In this document: in pieces, positions 1 to 8,505 of the stretch
Layout: each line of letters opens with the position of its first letter
How positions within the stretch are numbered: the stretch's first letter is position 1
Assembly: GCF_001541315.1 (NCBI RefSeq)
Contig: NZ_LMVK01000008.1
Location: 1-64,000 of the forward strand
Length of the DNA stretch: 64,000 bases
Reading direction: 5' to 3'
From: Agrobacterium tumefaciens str. B6
GTDB lineage: Bacteria; Pseudomonadota; Alphaproteobacteria; Rhizobiales; Rhizobiaceae
Made by a program: the position numbers and the translations under genes
Notes under the pieces: model-generated
Database searches by the model: none
What the model was told of the DNA's origin: nothing
Seen by the model: only the letters and a program-made list of their open reading frames with translations

Positions 1-368
1 AATGTCGTTCCGCAGGCCTGGCTCACCCAGACACTCGAGCGCATAGCCAATGGTTGGCCCAGCAGCGATCTCGATGCACTCATGCCGTGGAATTACACGC
101 GCTGAACGGTCTCAGCTTGCCGCTTACTGTTCACAACGAGACGGGCCTGACCTTCGGCCGCTGGCGACAGCAATTGCAGGTGATTGTCGCAATTCGAAGC
201 CTTGCAGCGGGGGCGACGGTGCAGCAGGTTTCGGGGGATCTTGGATATCAATCCGTGTCTGCGTTCATAACCATGTTCAAGAAAGCGCTTGGCACATCGC
301 CTGCCCGATATCTGGGAAATTTCGACCGCTGGACGTCAGAAAATACAGCGACACCTGAGAGGAGATAA
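1..368 (+). pseudogene. Decayed AraC-family regulator, 3' part
   Basis: The frame from about 130 to 368 reads as the C-terminal half of an AraC-type DNA-binding domain, with a block ETGLTFGRWRQQL followed by DLGYQSVSAFITMFKKALG and a P-x-x-Y ending, typical of the second helix-turn-helix. Upstream, the matching residues (DLDALMPWNYTR, then TVSACRLLFT) lie in frame 1, which carries an in-frame TGA at 103-105. The frame then has to change before about 140. The gene starts before the window. I read it as a pseudogene with at least one stop and one frameshift; a sequencing error is the alternative. Confidence 0.55.
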
Positions 369-371
369 AGC

Positions 372-746
372 ATGTTCACCCACGTCATGATCGGCAGCAA
401 CGACCTGGAGCGGGCCAGAAAATTCTACGATGCCGTCTTCACCGCTCTGGGCGGCAAGCCCGGCGCGATAGACGCGAGAGGCCGACTGATCTACGCCCAT
501 GAGGGTGGGCGGCTCATGATAACGAAACCGATCGACGGCAAGCCGGCGACTGCTGCCAACGGCGGAACGATCGGTATTGCGGCCGCAACCCCCGATCATG
601 TTTTGGCCTGGCATGCCGCCGGCGTCGCGCATGGCGGCGTGGCAATCGAGAGCCCACCGACGGCGCGGCCGAACGGGGCGTTCGTCGCATATCTTCGCGA
701 TCCTGATGGAAATAAACTGACCGCGCGGACGCCTCCGACGACATGA
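372..746 (+). CDS. VOC (glyoxalase/bleomycin-resistance) family protein
   Basis: This 124-residue protein has the single-chain vicinal-oxygen-chelate layout: an N-terminal MFTHVMIGSNDLERARKFYDAVF half and a C-terminal AYLRDPDGNKL half. Such proteins bind a metal ion and act in glyoxalase, dioxygenase or antibiotic-sequestering roles. The substrate cannot be told from the sequence. It starts 3 bases after the broken AraC-like frame, with GAGGAGA just upstream, so the two were probably cotranscribed. The length fits the family. Confidence 0.8.
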   Translation: MFTHVMIGSNDLERARKFYDAVFTALGGKPGAIDARGRLIYAHEGGRLMITKPIDGKPATAANGGTIGIAAATPDHVLAWHAAGVAHGGVAIESPPTARPNGAFVAYLRDPDGNKLTARTPPTT

Positions 747-814
747 GGCAGGCAGCCTCGCGCTCGGTTGGTTTCATGAAATGAAGCAAATCGGCGGTGG
801 GTCCGGATGGGAAC

Positions 815-1711
815 TTAATGGGCCATTTGCTCGCGCAGGCGGGGCGTGATCCAGTCCAGAAAGCGTCGCACTTTCATCGATAAGGGGTCGGCCGGCCCAT
901 GAATGACATTAACGGGCAGCGGTTCAGGTGCGAACTCGGTCAGAATTTCCTGCAGGGCGCCGGAACGTAGCTGATCGGCAACCTGGTAGGAGAGCACCCG
1001 GATGATGCCAATGCCAGACACAGCTGCCTGAATTGCGGCCTCTGTCGTGTTGACCGCAAGCCTGGGGCGGGGTTCGACGTTGAAGGTGGCCCCGTCGCGG
1101 CGGTAACGCACTTCGGGCGCAGTCGCGAAGCCCTGGAAACTTATACCGTCGTGCCGGGTGAGGTCGTCCGGGTCAAGCGGAACTCCTCGCCGGGTGATAT
1201 AGTCCGGGCTGGCGCAGACGACCCGGCGGACTGTACCAACACGTGTTGCGATCAGCGCGCTGTCGGCCAGATGACCGATGCGCAGCGCGACGTCAACGGG
1301 TTCGTCCGCCAGACTTATCTGGCGGTCCGTCAGCGTCAGTCGCATGTCGATTTCGGGTTGCTCCTTCAGGAATTCCAGCACTATAGGCAGAACGTGGCGC
1401 TCCCCGAAAGCAATCGGCGCGGTCATATGGAGCCCTCCGCGCAGCGCGCCGTAATCGCCGCTGGCCTGCCGCTCTGCCGCGTCCAGTTCCCCCAGGATAC
1501 GCCGTGACGCGGCGACGTAATTTCGTCCTTCATCCGTCAAGGTCAGGCCGCGGCGGGTACGCAGCACCAGACGTGCGCCAAGGTGTTTTTCGAGGTCGGC
1601 GACCTTGCGGCTGACCGTGGCGAGCGGCGCCTGCAATCGCCGTGCACCAGCCGAGAGGCTGCCGGCATCGACCACCGCAAGCAGTACTGACATCGCTTCG
1701 AACCGGTCCAT
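815..1711 (-). CDS. LysR-family transcriptional regulator
   Basis: The 298-residue protein starts at the ATG at 1711, preceded on the minus strand by GGAAGGA. The N-terminus (MDRFEAMSVLLAVVDAGSLS, then a helix-turn-helix ending in VSRKVADLEKHLGARL and RTRRGLTLTDEG) is a classic LysR DNA-binding domain. The remainder fits the periplasmic-binding-fold effector domain. The ORF is open further upstream, but the family start is clear. It is divergent from the MBL-fold/flavoprotein pair at 1836-3412 and probably controls it from the shared 124-base gap. Confidence 0.88.
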   Translation of the reverse strand: MDRFEAMSVLLAVVDAGSLSAGARRLQAPLATVSRKVADLEKHLGARLVLRTRRGLTLTDEGRNYVAASRRILGELDAAERQASGDYGALRGGLHMTAPIAFGERHVLPIVLEFLKEQPEIDMRLTLTDRQISLADEPVDVALRIGHLADSALIATRVGTVRRVVCASPDYITRRGVPLDPDDLTRHDGISFQGFATAPEVRYRRDGATFNVEPRPRLAVNTTEAAIQAAVSGIGIIRVLSYQVADQLRSGALQEILTEFAPEPLPVNVIHGPADPLSMKVRRFLDWITPRLREQMAH

Positions 1712-1835
1712 TCTATCCTTCCATAAATTGAGAGGTAATCTCCTGAAATCGGAGGATACCGTATCGGTTTTGGATATCCTAGCTTTCATGATGTCGGGGA
1801 CCTTCCCTCGTTGCCACATTAAGGAGAAAGACATC

Positions 1836-2807
1836 ATGCCCAATCTTTCGCGTCGTGCCTTTGCCAGCGCGCTTCCTTTTGGTCTCCTCGGGGGAGGACT
1901 GATCCATAGCGCGCAGGCCGTCGCCGCAACACCGGAACCGGTCGCGACGCTGGCCAGCGTAACGCCGCTGGCGCAAATCCGCATCGGCCGCTTTACGGTG
2001 ACGGCGCTGACGGATGGTTATGCGGATATGCCCTACAACTTTTTTCCCGGGCGTGACCCGGCCCAGGTAGAACAGGCGGCTGCCGCCCAGTTCATCGCCA
2101 GGCCAAGCGGAGTGCGGTTTCTGTTTAATCAGTATCTTGTCGATGATGGCCAACGCCGCATCCTGATTGATGCCGGTGCAGCGGGCTCGATCGGGCAAAC
2201 CGGCAACCTGCCGCAAGCCCTCGCCAGGCTTGGTCTGCGGCTTGATCAGATTGATGCGGTGATCGTGACCCACATGCACCAGGACCACATGGGCGGGCTG
2301 ATCGCCGGCGGCAGGAACAACTACCCGAACGCGGAGGTTTATATCGACCGGCGTGACGTCAAGCATTGGACCGACCCGGCCAAGCGTAGCGGCGCGCCTG
2401 ATTATCTCCAGACCAGCTTTCAGATGGCAGAAGAGGTCGTGCGTCTCTACCCCGGACTCCAGGCGATCGACGGAGAGCGCGAAATTATGCGTGGCGTCTC
2501 GATTGTCGACCTGACCGGCCACACACCCGGTCACATCGGCGTTCGGGTGGAAGATGAGGGAAAGAGCCTCGTCATGGTTTCAGACATGATCTTCCCGGTC
2601 GTACATCCGGGAGCGACCGACGTGTTCTTTCTGTTCGAACAGGACCGGGCAGCGGCCAAGGCGATGCGCGATCGCTTCTTTCCTCGCGCCGCTTCGGAAG
2701 GCACGCTCATAGCCGCGACGCACATGCCGTTCCCGGGATTGGGTCACGTCGTTGTCGATCGGGGACAAATCCGCTGGCAGGTCGCGGACTGGGCTTTGCA
2801 AGACTGA
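1836..2807 (+). CDS. Exported MBL-fold metallo-hydrolase
   Basis: The 323-residue protein starts at 1836 behind AAGGAGA (1821-1827). The N-terminus has a twin-arginine signal (SRRAFA, then a hydrophobic stretch ending in HSAQA), so export by Tat is expected. The metal-binding motif THMHQDHMGG is present, followed by later His and Asp residues (GHTPGH, SDM). Relatives hydrolyse lactones, organophosphates or beta-lactam-like compounds. It sits 35 bases before a flavin split-barrel gene and is divergent from the LysR gene. An AHL lactonase role cannot be excluded, but the signal peptide argues for a periplasmic substrate. Confidence 0.85.
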   Translation: MPNLSRRAFASALPFGLLGGGLIHSAQAVAATPEPVATLASVTPLAQIRIGRFTVTALTDGYADMPYNFFPGRDPAQVEQAAAAQFIARPSGVRFLFNQYLVDDGQRRILIDAGAAGSIGQTGNLPQALARLGLRLDQIDAVIVTHMHQDHMGGLIAGGRNNYPNAEVYIDRRDVKHWTDPAKRSGAPDYLQTSFQMAEEVVRLYPGLQAIDGEREIMRGVSIVDLTGHTPGHIGVRVEDEGKSLVMVSDMIFPVVHPGATDVFFLFEQDRAAAKAMRDRFFPRAASEGTLIAATHMPFPGLGHVVVDRGQIRWQVADWALQD

Positions 2808-2842
2808 GGCCGGTTTCGGCCGTCTGGAAAGGCAGATGGAAA

Positions 2843-3412
2843 ATGAGCAAATATCTCGATATTGCCGCGACTCCTTCCGTCGCGGCCGCACAGGATAAGT
2901 ATGGAAGTGCGGAGCAATGGGCGCGGATTGCCGCGCGTAGTGGCGCCGATGAAACGACCCGGAGCCAGCGCCTCGGTCCCGCAGAAACAGCCTTCATTCA
3001 AGAGCGTGAGGGTTTTTATCTCGCCAGCGTTTCGGAAACGGGCTGGCCTTACGTCCAGTATCGGGGCGGGCCGGCCGGTTTCCTCACCGTTCTCGACCCG
3101 ACGCTGCTGGGTTTTGCGGATTTTCGCGGTAACCGGCAATACATCACGACAGGCAATGTAACAGCGAGTGACCGCGTCTCACTGTTCCTGATGGACTACG
3201 CGCACCGGCAACGCCTGAAAATCTTTGCCCGCATGCGGATCATCGACGCAGGAGATGATCCGTTGCTGGCAGAGAGGCTGACCCTGCCCGACTATCCCGC
3301 TCGTGTGGAACGTCTTGTGCTCATCGCCGTGGAGGCATTCGACTGGAACTGCCCCCAGCATATAACGCCGCGCTTTACACTTGCCGAGCTGAAGCGTTGG
3401 CGAATGGAGTGA
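2843..3412 (+). CDS. Pyridoxamine 5'-phosphate oxidase-like flavin split-barrel protein
   Basis: This 189-residue protein contains the split-barrel FMN-binding pattern: FYLASVSETGWPYVQYRGG, then GFLTVLDPTLLGFADFRGN, then SLFLMDYAHRQRLKIFARM. Members of the group are FMN- or F420-dependent oxidoreductases of mostly unknown substrate. It follows the MBL-fold gene closely, suggesting one operon responding to the divergent LysR regulator. Confidence 0.8.
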   Translation: MSKYLDIAATPSVAAAQDKYGSAEQWARIAARSGADETTRSQRLGPAETAFIQEREGFYLASVSETGWPYVQYRGGPAGFLTVLDPTLLGFADFRGNRQYITTGNVTASDRVSLFLMDYAHRQRLKIFARMRIIDAGDDPLLAERLTLPDYPARVERLVLIAVEAFDWNCPQHITPRFTLAELKRWRME

Positions 3413-3762
3413 ACAGGGTTGCTACCCCGTTTTCAGGGCTTCGGGACTTTATCGAGCCGAAGGGGCGCTGGACATAACCTGCATCGTCCATCCCGCCGTG
3501 CGAAGGGGCGATCTGGTCAGGATCGGACTCATTGGGTATCCCGAGTTTATGCTACAGCCTTTGATCCGAACCGGAATTCTGTGCCCTTGCCTGGACATCC
3601 AGGGGGCACATTGGTGCCTCGTGCGACATTGAAGATCGGTCATGCGTGTCTCGGCCGGAGGCGTTTTTAAGTGAATGTCTAAATACTGAGATTAATGTTG
3701 ACGATTGAGACAGTGGTGTGGTCTATTCTTCTTTTCGTCGTTAGGTCAAAAAGGGGAACAAA
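3413..3762 (+). promoter_or_regulatory. Intergenic region upstream of the MFS importer gene
   Basis: I see no convincing gene here. A TTGACG at 3698-3703 is followed 18-20 bases later by AT-rich TATT-like sequence near 3722-3729, a weak promoter candidate for the gene at 3763. CTGAGATTA at about 3687 resembles a TGAGATTA in the 12.15 kb promoter gap, but the match is too short to rely on. Confidence 0.3.
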
Positions 3763-5007
3763 ATGACCATGGACACCGCGTATCGTGAGGAAGTGACCTC
3801 ATCGAGCCCGAGTGAAGTAGATGGAAAGGCAAAGAAGGCGATGCTGGGCGCCGCCATCGGTTATGCGATGGACGGGTTCGATCTGCTGATCCTCGGTTTT
3901 ATGTTGAAAGCAATTTCGAGCGACCTCTCCCTGAGCCAGGGGCAGGCGGCATCGCTCGTCACCGCGACGCTTATCGGTGCCGTTATCGGGGGCGTTCTGT
4001 TCGGCATGCTGTCCGACAGACTGGGGCGCGTTAAGGTTCTGACCTGGACGATCGTGCTTTTTGCCGTTTTCACCGGACTTTGTGCCCTTGCACAGGGCTA
4101 TTGGGACCTTCTTTTCTACCGTACGATGGCCGGCCTCGGCCTTGGCGGTGAGTTCGGCATCGGGATGGCTCTGGTGGCCGAGGCCTGGCCAGCAAACAAG
4201 CGCGCCAGGGCGTCATCCTATGTTGGCCTGGGGTGGCAACTCGGTGTCCTGGCAGCGGCGATTGTGACACCAATGCTCTTGCCTGTGATCGGGTGGCGAG
4301 GAATGTTCGCGATCGGGATTTTCCCGGCTGTCGTCGCCTACTTCATCCGGAACTCCCTGCACGAGCCCGAGGTTTTTGTCGCAAACAAAGCCAGAAAATC
4401 TACGAAATCCTCGCTGCGACTCCTGGTGGAAGACTGGGACACTACAAAACTCAGTATCGGGATGGCTATTCTCTGCTCGGTTCAGAATTTCGGCTATTAC
4501 GGCGTGATGATCTGGCTCCCGAACTACCTTGCTACTCGGTTTGGCTTTGCGCTGACACAATCGGCGATCTGGACGACCGTAACGATTGCGGGGATGGCAT
4601 TGGGCATTTTCATGTTTGGTCACATTGCAGACCGGATCGGTCGTCGTCCTGCCTTCTTCGGGTACATGTTCATGGCCGCGGTTATGGTCGTGATCTACTC
4701 GCAACTGACGGACCCATATGAATTGCTGGTGGCAGGCGCAGTTATGGGATTCTTCGTCAACGGAATGCTTGGCGGTTACGGTGCCCTTATCAGCGAGCTT
4801 TTTCCGACCCCGGCCCGCGCTACCGCACAAAACGTCCTCTTTAATGTCGGACGCGGCGTTGGTGGATTTGGCCCCGTCGTGGTTGGCACTATTGCGTCGT
4901 TCTACGGGTTTGAACTGGCGATTGCGCTGTTGGCGACGCTATACATTCTCGACATGGTAGCCATGTGGTTCCTGATCCCGGAACGGCGCGGACGTGAGCT
5001 TTCCTGA
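3763..5007 (+). CDS. MFS transporter, aromatic acid:H+ symporter (AAHS)-like
   Basis: This 414-residue protein has about 12 hydrophobic segments. It carries the MFS signatures of the AAHS/sialate group: DGFDLLILGF in the first helix, GxLSDRLGRVKV-type loop 2-3 (MLSDRLGRVKVL), and the repeat GHIADRIGRRPAFF in the second half. AAHS proteins import carboxylated ring compounds such as benzoates. Next to a pyrimidine-themed cluster, orotate or another carboxylated pyrimidine is a plausible substrate, but this is inference. It is followed by a hairpin terminator and an XRE regulator. Confidence 0.82.
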   Translation: MTMDTAYREEVTSSSPSEVDGKAKKAMLGAAIGYAMDGFDLLILGFMLKAISSDLSLSQGQAASLVTATLIGAVIGGVLFGMLSDRLGRVKVLTWTIVLFAVFTGLCALAQGYWDLLFYRTMAGLGLGGEFGIGMALVAEAWPANKRARASSYVGLGWQLGVLAAAIVTPMLLPVIGWRGMFAIGIFPAVVAYFIRNSLHEPEVFVANKARKSTKSSLRLLVEDWDTTKLSIGMAILCSVQNFGYYGVMIWLPNYLATRFGFALTQSAIWTTVTIAGMALGIFMFGHIADRIGRRPAFFGYMFMAAVMVVIYSQLTDPYELLVAGAVMGFFVNGMLGGYGALISELFPTPARATAQNVLFNVGRGVGGFGPVVVGTIASFYGFELAIALLATLYILDMVAMWFLIPERRGRELS

Positions 5008-5042
5008 CGATTGAGCGGGCAGCAACCCATGTAAATTCGAGG

Positions 5043-5065
5043 CCCTGCCGCAGAATGCGGCAGGG
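5043..5065 (+). terminator. Hairpin downstream of the MFS importer
   Basis: CCCTGCCGCA at 5043-5052 and TGCGGCAGGG at 5056-5065 form a perfect 10-bp stem with a 3-base GAA loop, 35 bases after the MFS stop. No long T-run follows, so the terminator call rests on position and stem strength. Confidence 0.6.
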
Positions 5066-5322
5066 TGAACGTGACTGACGCCGCCCATGCGGCGTTGTCA
5101 GGAAGATATTGATTTTTCGCGGCGTAATTCCCGCCTGCCCATAACTGACAGGCTCCACGGTCGTCGCATCGGATGATCGCTTCACGGTATTTTGCCCGGG
5201 GGTCTAGAAGTTTAGATTTGTATAAATACCGTGCAGGCATTGTGGCATGTTGCTCCGATCCTTCTGGTATGCGAACGGTATCGCTCATGTATTAGTCTTT
5301 GAAAGTTGGCGGCGGCATCAGG

Positions 5323-6231
5323 ATGACTGACGAAACTGCATATGACGATGTAATTCGGATCGACGAGATTGGTGCGCGATTGCAGGCCTATCGTATCGGT
5401 CACGGTCTTTCCCCGGAGGAAATGGCGAAACGTCTTGGCATTTCTCGTGCCGCCCTTTATCGCGCGGAAAAAGGGGAGATTCTCAAGATCGAGCTCCTCA
5501 TCAGCATTACCAAGGTTCTGGGTGTTTCTATCCAGAGCCTCCTTGGCGTTGACATTGAATACATTGACACCGCTGGCTCCTTCTTTGAACGCATGCGTCA
5601 GCTCGAGGAGAAAAGCGAGCAGATCATTGGTTTCTTTGGTCCGATCTCTTATCTCCTGACATCCGAAGTGTACGACGAGATGCTTCAGGAGGTCTTTCTC
5701 GATACAGCTCCCATGGATGACGCAACCGAAGATGCGATCCGCCGGTTGATCGATACGTTAAAGGGACGGAAGAAAAACTACCGATTGCGCCGGCCCTTGC
5801 TCGTAAGCCTGATTGCCTCTTCAGATCTCGAGCGTTTTCTCCTCCATGGTCTGGTTGGTCGCCAGGATTTGCCGGAAGACGTTCAGAGGCGTCGCCGTGT
5901 CATGGCATGCCGGGAAGTACGCCACATAAGCAGCCTGTTTCGAAAGCAACCACTGGGTGTCCAACTGGGTATCCTTCCGCAATCGGTCCCTTCCACAAGC
6001 TTCCAGATTTTTCGTCAGGCCGATCACTCGGTGCTGGCCATCAGTCCGTTCCGTTTGGGAGAGCAGCCAAATATTCGCGTCGGCGTCGGTCTGATAACCA
6101 GCTCCCAGGATGGAGTACGACTGCATGAGGATATCTCACGTCAGATGTGGGAGCAGGCACTGAAAGCGACCGAAGCTGCGGACTTCATTGATAGTCTGAT
6201 AGCGAAATACGGTGTGGATGACGACCAGTAG
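5323..6231 (+). CDS. XRE-family regulator with large C-terminal domain
   Basis: The 302-residue protein begins with a clear Cro/C1-type helix-turn-helix at residues about 15-70 (IGARLQAYRIGHGLSPEEMA, KRLGISRAALYRAEKGE). A C-terminal domain of about 200 residues that I do not recognise follows. It could sense a ligand. I chose the ATG at 5323 over the TTG at 5299 because residues before it add nothing to the domain. It lies between the MFS importer and the convergent enzyme operon, so it is the best local candidate to control the pyrimidine-themed cluster. Confidence 0.8.
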   Translation: MTDETAYDDVIRIDEIGARLQAYRIGHGLSPEEMAKRLGISRAALYRAEKGEILKIELLISITKVLGVSIQSLLGVDIEYIDTAGSFFERMRQLEEKSEQIIGFFGPISYLLTSEVYDEMLQEVFLDTAPMDDATEDAIRRLIDTLKGRKKNYRLRRPLLVSLIASSDLERFLLHGLVGRQDLPEDVQRRRRVMACREVRHISSLFRKQPLGVQLGILPQSVPSTSFQIFRQADHSVLAISPFRLGEQPNIRVGVGLITSSQDGVRLHEDISRQMWEQALKATEAADFIDSLIAKYGVDDDQ

Positions 6232-6394
6232 GGTCGAGTAAAACGTTGGGGTTTTCGATGACGTCAGAACCGCGCAGTTTCCTGCGTCTTGCAACACGGG
6301 AATTTGTTGAAGAAGATATATAGGAGTGCTTCTCCGACGGCTGATGGTCTGTGGAGCAGGTTCCGCAACTGCTGGGGTGCCCAGTCAAGGGAGA

Positions 6395-6418
6395 GGCCGT
6401 CCACAAATTGAGACGGCC
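6395..6418 (-). terminator. Hairpin ending the leftward enzyme operon
   Basis: GGCCGTC (6395-6401) and GACGGCC (6412-6418) form a 7-bp stem with a 10-base loop, 8 bases past the last gene of the leftward operon. The convergent XRE gene ends about 160 bases away. Confidence 0.5.
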
Positions 6419-6425
6419 CCCGGGG

Positions 6426-7079
6426 TCAGTTCAGCACAGCCGCGGCTGCCTGGACGGGATCCTCGGCGTTATAAATCGCGCGCCCGACGATGGAATAGGT
6501 GCCTCCGGCTTGCATAACCTCGTTGTGCTTGCCGCCCTGGGCTCCGACGCCGCAGCAAACGATGACCGCGTCAGGACCGATAATGTCTCTGATTTCTGCG
6601 ATCCTGTTGGGTCTGTTGCCAGGTGCCTGGGTGCCGTAAACCCCCATGTCAGCAGCAAGACGGGCCATGTCGTTGGCAATTGGAGCAGTAAATAGTTTCC
6701 CACCCGGATTCGTCAGTTCCAGCTGGACAATGATACCCACCTTATCGCCGGCGGCCTCCATGCATTCCGAAATCCCGTCAGGGCCGACAAAGCCATGCAC
6801 CATTACGGCTGAACCGCCATTGTCCGCCACGATTTTTACAATCTGCGCACTCGTATGCGGAACGTCAGCGACCTTGAGGTCAGCAAAGACGGGCTTCCCG
6901 TAACGGTCCGCCAGTTTGCCGATCGTTGCAGCGCCCTCACGCATTACCAGAGGGTTACAGACCTTGATAACGTCGACATATTCACTGATGACGTCGAGTA
7001 CGCGGGCATTCTCGTCAAAAGAGGGCAGATCCGCCGCAAATATAAGACCGGTGCGTTTTACGCCAAGAAACTTGCTCAT
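6426..7079 (-). CDS. Archaeal-type orotidine 5'-phosphate decarboxylase homologue
   Basis: This 217-residue TIM-barrel protein has the catalytic D-x-K-x-x-D of the OMP decarboxylase suprafamily at D67, K69 and D72 (FADLKVADVPHT). It also has a second-strand lysine in DVIKVCNP, VMVHGFVGPDGI, a GNRPNRIAEIR segment like the ATRPERI of archaeal enzymes, and the phosphate-gripping VGRAI (R200). The compact 217-residue form resembles archaeal OMPDC rather than the usual rhizobial PyrF. Its ATG overlaps the preceding stop as TAATG, so it is translationally coupled. It could decarboxylate OMP or a modified nucleotide, or be a related aldolase/decarboxylase. Confidence 0.8.
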   Translation of the reverse strand: MSKFLGVKRTGLIFAADLPSFDENARVLDVISEYVDVIKVCNPLVMREGAATIGKLADRYGKPVFADLKVADVPHTSAQIVKIVADNGGSAVMVHGFVGPDGISECMEAAGDKVGIIVQLELTNPGGKLFTAPIANDMARLAADMGVYGTQAPGNRPNRIAEIRDIIGPDAVIVCCGVGAQGGKHNEVMQAGGTYSIVGRAIYNAEDPVQAAAAVLN

Positions 7080-7384
7080 TATTGCAACTCCATTCTCGTG
7101 ATCAGATCGTGAAAAAAAGCAAGGCCGGATTGCGCGTCGATCAGCCGGGATAGGGAGAATTCGCATTCCGCGTTCAGCGTCAGCAGTTCTCCGTCCGGGC
7201 CGTGCGCAACCAGCGCGGCGGGCTGCCTCAGTCGCAAGGTTCGCCAGCGATCTTCAAGCAGGAGGGCGGCGATCTCGTCGAGTGTCGTCGACCTTAGATG
7301 GCCTACGAGGTGGATACGGTCGGGCTCCTCCGCGCAGGGGCGTGGCTCTTCGATGACAAGGCGATCGGATCGATATAGCGTCAT
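7079..7384 (-). CDS. Unrecognised 101-residue protein
   Basis: I do not recognise this protein. It is rich in Leu, Arg and Glu, has no signal peptide or membrane segment, and has no Cys cluster beyond a single CAEE. It must be translated: its ATG overlaps the upstream aminotransferase stop as ATGA (7381-7384) and its stop overlaps the next start as TAATG. That places it inside a coupled operon between a cysteine-desulfurase-like gene and an OMPDC homologue. A small binding or carrier partner of a neighbouring enzyme is possible. Confidence 0.7.
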   Translation of the reverse strand: MTLYRSDRLVIEEPRPCAEEPDRIHLVGHLRSTTLDEIAALLLEDRWRTLRLRQPAALVAHGPDGELLTLNAECEFSLSRLIDAQSGLAFFHDLITRMELQ

Positions 7385-8505
7385 GGCCGAATCGTCTCCC
7401 CTGCGACAAAGTCTGCAAATACCTGGACGGCCTCTACAGCGCTACGGATCTCGTCTTCACGAGTGAACCGGCTGATGCTGAAGCGCAGGGTGCCGATGTT
7501 TCCCAATCCTAGTTCTTCGTGAATTGTCGGGGCACAGTGGAGCCCTCCCCTGGCGATTATGTCCTGGCTGCGCAGAAAGGGGATCCAGTCAGCTTCCGGT
7601 GAACCCGGCAGCTTGCAGGCGACGACGCCTGAACGCCTCTGATAGGGCCGCCGTCCAAGAGGCTCGATCCCGGGAACCGACAGAAGTCCACTCCACAGCA
7701 TCTCGGTGAGGTTTTCGATCCGGCGACGAATGTCGTGAGCCCCCTCATTCTGCTCTTCAAGTGCTGCGCCCAGTGCAAGTATCGCCGGTAAATTCGGTGT
7801 GCCCACCTCCAAGAAATTCCCGCCAGTATCGCCGAGCGCGAGTTCAGCGGAGTTGCTGCCGGTACCGCCAAGAATAAACGGAACAAGCCTGCGGCGTGCT
7901 ACAAGCACGGCCGCACCAGGCATTGAATGCAGATGCTTGTGAGCCGGAAATACGATGAAGTCCGCGTCATCCAGATCGTCAATGGGGCAAAAGCCGACCG
8001 ATTGTGACGCATCCACCAGCACCGCCGCTTTCGGAAATCGCGAACGGATGCGTTTGATGAGCGTCGTCACATCATAGACAGAACCGGTGACATTACTGGT
8101 GTGGGTCAGGCAGACCAGTTTTGGCTCGTCAATGACGTCGAGGAAGAAAAAGTCGGGTTCCTCGTGAAGATCATGAATCCGGGCAACCTGCCAACTGAGA
8201 CCCGGCATTCCGTTGAGTGTCCTCAGAACCGCATTGTGCGACCGGTTGTCGGTGACACAATGGTCTCCCGGACCGACATATCCCCGGATCACAGCATTAA
8301 GCGCCAGCGTCGCATCCGAGAGGAAAAAAAGATGCGTATGGTCCACACCTAACAGCGAGGCGATGCGCGCCCGTACCAGCTCGATTTGCGGCTCAGCGCT
8401 GTGACGCACGTCCGACGGTATCGATTGCAGTGCCGCGGAATAGGCCTGTACCGCAGAGATGGCTTTTGGATATCCTGTGGTGGCGTTGTTAAGGTAAACT
8501 GACAT
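7381..8505 (-). CDS. Class V PLP enzyme, cysteine-desulfurase-like
   Basis: The 374-residue protein starts at the ATG at 8505 (MSVYLNNATTGYPK). The PLP-binding lysine is K190 in FPAHKHLHSMPGAAVL, with D165 and Q168 upstream (VLVDASQSVG). Near the C-terminus GGLHCAPTIHE carries a Cys at about 324, in the place of the active cysteine of the SufS/CsdB-like group (RGGLHCAP-type families). It could release sulfur or selenium from cysteine, or cleave or transaminate another amino acid. It overlaps the radical SAM gene by 17 bases, which suggests a joint step. Confidence 0.85.
   Translation of the reverse strand: MSVYLNNATTGYPKAISAVQAYSAALQSIPSDVRHSAEPQIELVRARIASLLGVDHTHLFFLSDATLALNAVIRGYVGPGDHCVTDNRSHNAVLRTLNGMPGLSWQVARIHDLHEEPDFFFLDVIDEPKLVCLTHTSNVTGSVYDVTTLIKRIRSRFPKAAVLVDASQSVGFCPIDDLDDADFIVFPAHKHLHSMPGAAVLVARRRLVPFILGGTGSNSAELALGDTGGNFLEVGTPNLPAILALGAALEEQNEGAHDIRRRIENLTEMLWSGLLSVPGIEPLGRRPYQRRSGVVACKLPGSPEADWIPFLRSQDIIARGGLHCAPTIHEELGLGNIGTLRFSISRFTREDEIRSAVEAVQVFADFVAGETIRP

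Noticed and set aside
1836-2807. MBL-fold protein as a quorum-quenching lactonase
   Set aside because: The metal motif is shared by many hydrolases and the Tat signal points to a periplasmic role; no specific evidence for AHL cleavage.
3419-3670. 83-codon open frame after the split-barrel gene
   Set aside because: No ribosome site, no recognisable sequence and composition unlike its neighbours; treated as intergenic.
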